NCBI GenBank assembly: GCA_903898725.1
Contig: CAIUGQ010000539.1
Span: 1-5,874, forward strand
DNA length: 5,874 nucleotides
From: an uncultured Burkholderiales bacterium
GTDB taxonomy: Bacteria; Pseudomonadota; Gammaproteobacteria; Burkholderiales; Burkholderiaceae_E
Direction of reading: 5' to 3'
The notes below the pieces were generated by a model, which saw nothing but the letters and a program-made list of their open reading frames with translations, searched no databases and was not told the origin of the DNA. Shown piece after piece: positions 1 through 5,236 of this stretch (its first letter is position 1; each line of letters starts with the position of its first letter). The position numbers and the translations under genes were made by a program.

Positions 1-1371
1 CCGGACATGCCGGAAGCCGCGTTCGCCGACATGTGGGCGACGATCCAGGCCGGCGAGCCGTGGACGGCGCTGGTGAAGAACCGCTGCAAGAACGGCGACT
101 TCTACTGGGTCCGTGCGAACGCGACGCCGATGCTCGAGCAGGGCTCGACCGTCGGATACATGTCGGTGCGCACCTGTCCGGAGCGCCAGGAGATCGAGGC
201 GGCCGAGGCGCTGTATCGCGACATGCGCGAGGGCCGGGCGCGGGTCATGCTGTCGGGTGGCCGGCTGCTGCGGACCGGTCTGGCGGGACGGCTGCAGCGG
301 CTCACCGCGCTGCCCCTCGCGGCGCGCTTCGCGATCGCCACCGGTGTCCCCGCGCTGGCGGGCGCGGCGGGCATCCTCGCCGCCGCCGGCCCCTCGGGCA
401 TCGCCTTCGCGGCGATCGGCGCGGCCGCGGCCGCATCGCTCGCCGGCGTCGTCTGGCTGCAGGCATCGGTCACCCGCCCGCTCGCCGCGGCCTCCGCCGC
501 CGCGCGCTCGATCGCCGGCGGACAGATGGGCACGTCGCTGCAGAGCGCGCGCGCCGACCAGGTCGGTGCGCTGATCCGCGACGTCAACCAGGTCGGCGTC
601 AACATCCTCGCGCTGGTGGCCGACGTGCGTTCGCAGGTCGGCAGCATGGAGCGCGCCACGCAGGAGATCGCCCAGGGCAACCTCGACCTCAGTGCGCGCA
701 CCGAGCAGTCGGCCTCGGCGCTGCAGGAGACGGCCGCCAGCATGGAGGAGATCGCGGGCACGGTCCGCAACACCTCGGACGCCGCGCAGAACGCCAACCG
801 GCTCGCGGGCGATGCGCTGGGCGTCGCGCGGGACGGCGACGCGGCGATCCGCAGCATGTCGACGGTGATGGACGAGATCACCGAGAGCTCGCGCCGGATC
901 GGCGACATCACCTCGATGATCGACTCGATCGCGTTCCAGACGAACATCCTCGCGCTCAACGCGGCGGTCGAGGCGGCCCGCGCGGGCGAACAGGGTCGCG
1001 GCTTCGCGGTCGTGGCCACCGAGGTGCGGGCGCTCGCCCAGCGCAGCGCGGAGGCCGCCAAGGAGATCAAGCGCCTGACCGGCGAGGCGGCGACCAAGGT
1101 CGACCAGGGCGCGACCGGCGTGCGGCAGGCGACCGAGACGATCAGCGGGATCGCCGCTTCGGTCCAGGACGTCAGCAGCCTGATCGACGAGATCGCCGCC
1201 GGCACCAACGAGCAGGCCCGCGGCATCGACCAGATCAACATCGCGGTGGCCGATCTCGATCGCTCGACCACGCAGAACGCGGCGCTCGTCGAACAGGCCG
1301 CCGGCACCGCGGGTCAGCTCAAGGAACAGGCCCAGCGGCTGTCGCAGGCCATCGCGGTGTTCCGGGTCTGA
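1..1371 (+). CDS. Aer-like PAS-domain methyl-accepting chemotaxis protein, 5'-truncated by window
   Basis: This is a chemoreceptor that would signal through CheW/CheA to the flagellar motor. The frame is open from base 1 and the methionine at base 7 lies inside the PAS fold, so the true start is upstream. Numbering from that methionine, residues 1-58 are the end of an Aer-type PAS domain (GEPWTALVKN, then GDFYWVRANATP), which in Aer binds FAD and senses redox or oxygen. Residues 108-153 form an Ala/Gly-rich hydrophobic hairpin with a short GPS turn, as in receptors lacking a large periplasmic domain. Residues 155-213 are a HAMP-like linker. Residues 220-450 are the coiled-coil signalling domain, with the very conserved tip IAFQTNILALNAAVEAARAG (308-327) and candidate methylation pairs near 233, 240 and 247. 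It ends in AVFRV, with no NWETF-type CheR-docking pentapeptide. The stop is TGA at 1369-1371. FAD binding cannot be judged without the missing N-terminus, so no gene symbol is given. Confidence 0.95.
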   Translation, partial: PDMPEAAFADMWATIQAGEPWTALVKNRCKNGDFYWVRANATPMLEQGSTVGYMSVRTCPERQEIEAAEALYRDMREGRARVMLSGGRLLRTGLAGRLQRLTALPLAARFAIATGVPALAGAAGILAAAGPSGIAFAAIGAAAAASLAGVVWLQASVTRPLAAASAAARSIAGGQMGTSLQSARADQVGALIRDVNQVGVNILALVADVRSQVGSMERATQEIAQGNLDLSARTEQSASALQETAASMEEIAGTVRNTSDAAQNANRLAGDALGVARDGDAAIRSMSTVMDEITESSRRIGDITSMIDSIAFQTNILALNAAVEAARAGEQGRGFAVVATEVRALAQRSAEAAKEIKRLTGEAATKVDQGATGVRQATETISGIAASVQDVSSLIDEIAAGTNEQARGIDQINIAVADLDRSTTQNAALVEQAAGTAGQLKEQAQRLSQAIAVFRV

Positions 1372-1384
1372 CCCGGCCCGCGAC

Positions 1385-1423
1385 GCGGGGCGGCGCGCGG
1401 GGACACCCGCCCCGCCCGCGCGC
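1385..1423. terminator. GC-rich inverted repeats between convergent genes, possible bidirectional terminator
   Basis: The 52-base gap between the chemoreceptor stop and the uppP stop holds two perfect 9-bp inverted repeats. One pairs 1385-1393 (GCGGGGCGG) with 1407-1415 (CCGCCCCGC). The other pairs 1393-1401 (GCGCGCGGG) with 1415-1423 (CCCGCGCGC). Each has a loop of about 13 nt. The second arm ends directly against the uppP stop codon (1424-1426 on +). No T-tract follows on either strand, so this is not a canonical intrinsic terminator. The position between converging genes is what suggests a transcription end point. Chance pairing is a real possibility in DNA this rich in G and C. Confidence 0.4.
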
Positions 1424-2272
1424 TCAGCCGCCCGACCAGTCGACCACGCCGGTCCAGGCGGTCAGCAGCACCACCAGGCCGAAGGCGATCCGGTACCACG
1501 CGAAGGGCACGAAGTCGTGCCGCGACACGTATCGGATCAGCCAGTGCACGCAGGCGAGCGCGCTGAAGAACGACACCACCAGGCCGACCGCGAACAGCGG
1601 CACGTCGGCCATCGACAGCAGGTCCCGGTACTTGAAGGTCTGGTAGGCGCCGGCGCCGATCAGCGTCGGGATCGCGAGGAAGAACGAGAACTCGGTGGCC
1701 GCGCGGCGCGACAGCCCGAAGAGCATGCCGCCGATGATCGTCGCGCCCGAGCGCGAGGTGCCGGGGATCAGCGCGAAGGCCTGCGCGCAGCCGAGCTTGA
1801 TCGCGTCGGTGACGCTGAGCGCATCGACGTCGTCGACGCGGGGCGGACGCGCCAGTCGCTTCTCGCGCGCCTCGACCCACAGGATGACGATGCCGCCGAC
1901 GATGAAGGCCAGCGCGACCGGCACCGGCTCGAACAGCACGGCCTTGATGTACTTGCCGAACAGCACGCCGAGCACGGCGGCCGGCAGGAACGCGATCACG
2001 ACGTTGGTGGCGAAGCGGCGCGCCACCGGATCGGAGCCGAGCCCGCCGACGACCCGACCGATCCGGGCGCGGTAGTACCAGATGACCGCGGCCATCGCGC
2101 CGGTCTGGATCGCGACGTCGAAGACCTTGGCCTTGTCGTCGTGCCAGCCGAGCAGGCTGCCGGCCAGGATCAGATGGCCGGTGCTCGAGATCGGCAGGAA
2201 CTCGGTCAGGCCCTCGACGAGGCCGAGGATCGCCGCCTTCACCAGCAGCGGCAGCGCGATCAGGAGGTCCAT
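1424..2272 (-). CDS. uppP: Undecaprenyl-diphosphatase UppP (BacA family)
   Basis: This integral inner-membrane enzyme removes a phosphate from undecaprenyl diphosphate, recycling the lipid carrier used for peptidoglycan and other surface polymers. Overproduction of the family gives bacitracin resistance. The 282-residue product has normal family length. The first signature, EGLTEFLPISSTGH, spans residues 20-33 and supplies the two acidic residues (E20, E24) and the histidine (H33) of the active site. The second, PGTSRSGAT, spans 170-178 with the catalytic arginine R174. Several hydrophobic helices are evident (about 92-110, 115-133, 192-210, 224-245, 261-277). The start fits the usual short N-terminus (MDLLIALPLL), but the 20 nt upstream are C-rich with no Shine-Dalgarno sequence, and no other in-frame start lies close by. 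It sits 54 nt after thiD on the same strand and is probably the last gene of the operon, converging on the chemoreceptor gene. Confidence 0.97.
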   Translation of the reverse strand: MDLLIALPLLVKAAILGLVEGLTEFLPISSTGHLILAGSLLGWHDDKAKVFDVAIQTGAMAAVIWYYRARIGRVVGGLGSDPVARRFATNVVIAFLPAAVLGVLFGKYIKAVLFEPVPVALAFIVGGIVILWVEAREKRLARPPRVDDVDALSVTDAIKLGCAQAFALIPGTSRSGATIIGGMLFGLSRRAATEFSFFLAIPTLIGAGAYQTFKYRDLLSMADVPLFAVGLVVSFFSALACVHWLIRYVSRHDFVPFAWYRIAFGLVVLLTAWTGVVDWSGG

Positions 2273-2287
2273 GGCGGCAGGGGCGGT

Positions 2288-2302
2288 CGTGCCGTGGGCA
2301 CG
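2288..2302 (-). promoter_or_regulatory. Small perfect hairpin in the uppP leader
   Basis: CGTGCC at 2288-2293 and GGCACG at 2297-2302 form a perfect 6-bp inverted repeat around a 3-nt loop. On the minus-strand transcript it ends 15 nt before the uppP start codon and begins 24 nt after the thiD stop. It could slow exonuclease decay, influence uppP translation, or be a small operator. There is no T-run after it, so it is unlikely to be a terminator. Its function is unknown, and a chance hairpin is possible at this base composition. Confidence 0.25.
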
Positions 2303-2326
2303 CCGTGAAGGGCGAAAGCCGCGATC

Positions 2327-3181
2327 TTAACGGCTGGGTGCGGGCCAGACCGTGTGGAAGTGGTGCACCGGGCCATGTCCGTGACCGACGGACAACTCCC
2401 CCGACCGGCGGATCGCCTCGGTCAGCCAGCGCTTGGCGTCGGTGACCGCCTCGGGCACCGAGCCGCTGCGCGGCAGCAGCGCCGCGATCGCGGCCGACAG
2501 CGAGCAGCCGGTGCCATGGGTGTTCTTCGTCTCGATCCGGGGCGCGGGCAGCTCGATCATCCGGTCCCCGTCGTGCAGCAGGTCGACCGCGTCGCCATCG
2601 AGGTGCCCGCCCTTGAGCATCACCCAGGCATGCTTCGAGTCGGGCAGGAGCCGGCGCAGCCGCTCGGCGGCCCGGTACATCTCGCGCAGCGTGTCGGGCG
2701 CGCGCTCGCGCAGCAGCACGCCGGCCTCGGGCAGGTTCGGCGTGAGCACGGTGGCCAGCGGCAGGATGGCCTCGATCAGCATCGCGGTCGCGTCCTTCGA
2801 GAGCAGCGCGTCGCCGCTCTTGGCGACCATCACCGGGTCGACGACCACGTGCGCCGGCGCGCCGGCGGCCACCGGTCTCGCCAGCCCCTCGGCCACTGCC
2901 TGCGCGATCGCGGCGGTGCCCAGCATGCCGATCTTGCAGGTGTCGATCCGCACGTCGGCGAACAGCGTGTCGAGCTGCAGCCGCACGAACTCGGGCGGCA
3001 CGCCGTGGATGCCGGTGACGGCCTGGGTGTTCTGCGCGGTCAGGGCCGCGACCACGCCGCAGGCATAGGCGCCGAGCGCGGAGAAGGCCTTCAGGTCGGC
3101 ATAGATGCCGGCGCCGCCCGAGGGGTCGATGCCGGCGACGCTCAGCGCGTTCGGGATGGAGGCGGTGCTGGAGGTGCTCAT
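2327..3181 (-). CDS. thiD: Hydroxymethylpyrimidine/phosphomethylpyrimidine kinase ThiD
   Basis: This cytosolic ribokinase-family enzyme phosphorylates hydroxymethylpyrimidine to HMP-P and then to HMP-PP, the pyrimidine half joined to the thiazole by ThiE in thiamine synthesis. The 284-residue product is full length. The N-terminal substrate motif SVAGIDPSGGAG spans residues 14-25, followed by Ala/Gly-rich helices and QNTQAV (50-55). The central VVDPVMVAKSGDALL motif spans 113-127 and LTPN spans 146-149. The ATP-side KGGH lies at 190-193. The anion-hole loop NTHGTGCSLSAA (220-231) carries the family's conserved cysteine at C226. The C-terminal GHGHGPVHHFH (266-276) is also typical of bacterial ThiD. 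Nothing suggests a ThiD-ThiE fusion. The start lies one base after the stop of the upstream ABC permease and lacks a clear Shine-Dalgarno sequence, so translation probably depends on coupling. No other thi gene and no thiamine riboswitch lies within the window. Confidence 0.97.
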   Translation of the reverse strand: MSTSSTASIPNALSVAGIDPSGGAGIYADLKAFSALGAYACGVVAALTAQNTQAVTGIHGVPPEFVRLQLDTLFADVRIDTCKIGMLGTAAIAQAVAEGLARPVAAGAPAHVVVDPVMVAKSGDALLSKDATAMLIEAILPLATVLTPNLPEAGVLLRERAPDTLREMYRAAERLRRLLPDSKHAWVMLKGGHLDGDAVDLLHDGDRMIELPAPRIETKNTHGTGCSLSAAIAALLPRSGSVPEAVTDAKRWLTEAIRRSGELSVGHGHGPVHHFHTVWPAPSR

Positions 3182-3185
3182 GTCA
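3179..3185 (-). promoter_or_regulatory. Permease stop / thiD start coupling junction (TGACATG)
   Basis: On the minus strand the permease ends with TGA (3185-3183), one C follows, and ATG of thiD begins at 3181. The bases before this ATG (CTGCGCTACGAATGAC) contain no recognisable ribosome binding site. Ribosomes finishing the permease are therefore the likely source of thiD initiation, which would tie the two protein levels together. Confidence 0.65.
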
Positions 3186-4427
3186 TTCGTAGCGCAGCGC
3201 GTCGATCGGCTCGAGCCGGGACGCCTTGCGCGCGGGGTAGTAGCCGAAGAAGATGCCGATCAGCGCGGCGAAGCCGAAGGCCATGACGATGGCCGCCGTG
3301 TCGATCTCGATTCGCCAGCCTGCCGACTGGCCGACGAGCTGCGCGGCGGCGACGCCGAGCGCCACGCCGATCGCGCCGCCGATCGAGGCGAGCGTGACCG
3401 CCTCAACCAGGAACTGCGACAGGATGTCGTTGCCGCGTGCGCCGACCGCCATGCGCAGCCCGATCTCGCGGGTGCGCTCGGTGACCGACACCAGCATGAT
3501 GTTCATGATCCCGATGCCGCCGACCAGCAGGCTCACGCCCGCGATCGCGGCGAGCAGCGCGGTCATCGCGCGGCTGGCCGCCTCCTGCGCCTGCATCACC
3601 TCGGTCAGGTTGCGGATCGTGAAGTCGTCGTCCTGCCCGGGCTGCAGCCGGTGGCGCTGGCGCAGCAGCGCGCGGATGCCGTCTTCGGCCTGCTTCATGT
3701 CCTCGCTCGGGCCGACCTTGATCCAGATCGAGTTCACGCGGCGCAGCTTGCCCTGCACGATGCCGAACAGGCGCGTGCGCGCGGTCGACAGCGGGACGAA
3801 CACCGCGTCGTCCTGGTCCTGGCCGACGGCGCTCTGACCCTTGCGCTCGGCGATGCCGATGACCGTCAGCGGCACGCGGCGCAGGCGCACCGTGCGGTCG
3901 ATCATGTCCTCGAAGGGCGTGTCCTCGCCGAAGAGCTGGCGCGCGACGGTCTGGCCGATGATGATCACCTTGCCGGCGCTGGCGGTCTCGTTGGGCTCGA
4001 AGAGCCGGCCGGCGACCAGCCCCCACTCGCGCACGTCGAAGAAGTCGTTGTTGACGCCGAACACCGCGGCGAACCAGTTCTGGTTGCCGTACACCACCTG
4101 GCCCGAGGCGCGGTGCGTCGGTGCCGCGTAGAGCACCTCGGGCACCTCGATCGGGATCGCGCGGGCATCGTCCTCGGTCAGGGTCTGCACGCCGCCGACG
4201 CCGCTGCGCACGCCGCCGGTGTTGGTCGACGAGGGCCACAGCACCATCACGTTCGAGCCGAGGCTGCGGACCTGCTCCTCGACGCGGGTCTGCGCGCCCT
4301 TGCCCACGCCGATCATCGCGATCACGGCGCCCACGCCGATGATGATGCCGAGCATGGTCAGCGCCGAGCGCAGCGAGTTGGTGCGCAGCGCACGCAGCGC
4401 GATCCGGAAGGTGGACAGCAGATCCAT
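3183..4427 (-). CDS. MacB-type ABC transporter permease (MacB_PCD plus FtsX domains)
   Basis: This is the inner-membrane subunit of a MacB/LolC-type ABC exporter, 414 residues, in which ATP hydrolysis drives conformational changes of a periplasmic domain instead of moving substrate through the membrane (family mechanotransmission model). One N-terminal membrane segment lies at about 22-42 (LTMLGIIIGVGAVIAMIGVG), after the typical basic lead with SLRSALTMLG. A large periplasmic core spans about 45-285. Three C-terminal segments lie near 287-314, 340-365 and 376-398. The cytosolic loop TERTREIGLRMAVGA (317-331), which contacts the ATPase, and the ending YPARKASRLEPIDALRYE (397-414) are hallmark MacB/FtsX-family sequences. 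Unlike E. coli MacB, no ATPase domain is fused at the N-terminus; it is encoded by the gene just upstream, 12 nt away. Substrate cannot be told from sequence; macrolides, peptides, lipoproteins or siderophores are all possible for this family. Confidence 0.94.
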   Translation of the reverse strand: MDLLSTFRIALRALRTNSLRSALTMLGIIIGVGAVIAMIGVGKGAQTRVEEQVRSLGSNVMVLWPSSTNTGGVRSGVGGVQTLTEDDARAIPIEVPEVLYAAPTHRASGQVVYGNQNWFAAVFGVNNDFFDVREWGLVAGRLFEPNETASAGKVIIIGQTVARQLFGEDTPFEDMIDRTVRLRRVPLTVIGIAERKGQSAVGQDQDDAVFVPLSTARTRLFGIVQGKLRRVNSIWIKVGPSEDMKQAEDGIRALLRQRHRLQPGQDDDFTIRNLTEVMQAQEAASRAMTALLAAIAGVSLLVGGIGIMNIMLVSVTERTREIGLRMAVGARGNDILSQFLVEAVTLASIGGAIGVALGVAAAQLVGQSAGWRIEIDTAAIVMAFGFAALIGIFFGYYPARKASRLEPIDALRYE

Positions 4428-4442
4428 CGCGCGGCGCCTTCA
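4428..4442 (-). promoter_or_regulatory. Permease ribosome binding site overlapping the ATPase stop codon
   Basis: The minus strand reads TGAAGGCGCCGCGCGATG. The ATPase stop TGA (4442-4440) overlaps the purine-rich GAAGG (4441-4437), which sits 9 nt before the permease ATG at 4427. This supports the chosen start and suggests that the ATPase and permease are made together. Confidence 0.6.
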
Positions 4443-5192
4443 GTCCGTGGGCTCGGCCATGGCGTCGAGCGCCGCTGCCGCGTCCTCGGGCGAATGCCGC
4501 GCATCGCGCACGACGCGTCCGTCGCGGAACGAGATGATCCGCGAGGCGAAGGCGGCGACGTCGGCCTCGTGGGTGACGACGACGATGGTGATGCCCTCGC
4601 GGTTGAGCGCCTGCAGCAGTGCCATCACCTCGACGCTGGTGCGCGAGTCGAGCGCGCCGGTCGGCTCGTCGGCGAGGATCAGCGACGGGTCGTTGACCAG
4701 CGCGCGTGCGATCGCCACGCGCTGCTGCTGGCCGCCGGAGAGCTGCGCGGGATGGTGGTCGATGCGTTCGGCCAGACCGACCTGCCCGAGCCGGCGCAGC
4801 GCGCGCGCGCGGCGCTCGGCGCGCGGCACGCCGGCATAGAGCAGCGGCAGCTCGACGTTGTCGAGCGCGGTGGTGCGCGGCAGCAGGTTGAACTGCTGGA
4901 CCACGAAGCCGATGCGCCGGTTGCGGATCGCGGCGAGCTGGTCGCGGTCCATCCGGTCGACCGGCTCGCCGGCCAGCCGGTAGTGACCCGCGCTCGGCCG
5001 GTCGAGGCAGCCGATCAGGTTCATGAACGTCGACTTGCCCGAGCCGCTCGGCCCCATGACCGCGACGAACTCGCCGGGCATCACCGACAGCGTGAGTTCG
5101 CGCAGCGCGTGCACCGTGCCGCCGCCCACCTCGTAGCGCTTGGCCAGCGCGTCGCAGCGGATCAGCGGCTCGCCGGCGGCGACGGTGCTCAT
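4440..5192 (-). CDS. MacB/LolD-type ABC transporter ATP-binding protein
   Basis: This 250-residue cytosolic ATPase would dimerise and power the permease encoded just downstream. All nucleotide-binding motifs are intact: Walker A GPSGSGKS (47-54), the Q-loop around VVQQFNLLPR (97-106), the signature LSGGQQQR (151-158), Walker B LILADEPTGALD (171-182) with catalytic E176, and the switch histidine in VTHE (H208). The wording around these motifs (MNLIGCLDRPSAG, DEPTGALDSRTS) is that of the MacB/LolD/FtsE exporter subfamily. The tail after residue 228 (ARHSPEDAAAALDA...) is short and Ala/Asp-rich, and there is no fused permease domain. The start is supported by GAGG 8 nt upstream, and the N-terminus begins just before the expected first strand (LIRCDALAKRY). 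It starts 44 nt after the adaptor stop, consistent with one operon. Confidence 0.96.
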   Translation of the reverse strand: MSTVAAGEPLIRCDALAKRYEVGGGTVHALRELTLSVMPGEFVAVMGPSGSGKSTFMNLIGCLDRPSAGHYRLAGEPVDRMDRDQLAAIRNRRIGFVVQQFNLLPRTTALDNVELPLLYAGVPRAERRARALRRLGQVGLAERIDHHPAQLSGGQQQRVAIARALVNDPSLILADEPTGALDSRTSVEVMALLQALNREGITIVVVTHEADVAAFASRIISFRDGRVVRDARHSPEDAAAALDAMAEPTD

Positions 5193-5200
5193 GGGGCGGA

Positions 5201-5204
5201 CCTC
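5201..5204 (-). promoter_or_regulatory. Shine-Dalgarno (GAGG) for the ABC ATPase
   Basis: GAGG is read on the minus strand at 5204-5201, with 8 nt to the ATG at 5192. It is the clearest ribosome binding site in the window and fixes the ATPase start. Two out-of-frame ATGs just upstream (5220 and 5206) open only five-codon frames. Confidence 0.6.
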
Positions 5205-5236
5205 ATGGAGCGAACTTCATCGGGCCGGACCCGGAC

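Noticed and set aside
102..1307. 401-codon open frame on the minus strand opposite the chemoreceptor
   Set aside because: It is Ala/Ser/Arg-rich without recognisable motifs, while the + strand frame has the invariant chemoreceptor hairpin tip.
33..1646. 537-codon open frame on the + strand overlapping the chemoreceptor and the uppP 3' end
   Set aside because: It is an Arg/Gly/Ala-rich shifted-frame shadow of the chemoreceptor and reads through the intergenic hairpins into antisense uppP.
331..4715. Repeated GCGATCGC-like octamers (for example near 331, 2485, 2905, 3539), reminiscent of HIP1
   Set aside because: They fall in Ile-Ala and related codon runs and are expected in DNA with this composition. 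Nothing else suggests a cyanobacterium.
5203..5220. Tiny minus-strand frame MKFAP just before the ATPase ribosome binding site, possible leader peptide
   Set aside because: It has five codons, no ribosome binding site and no sign of an attenuator. Short ATG-to-stop runs of this size are expected by chance.
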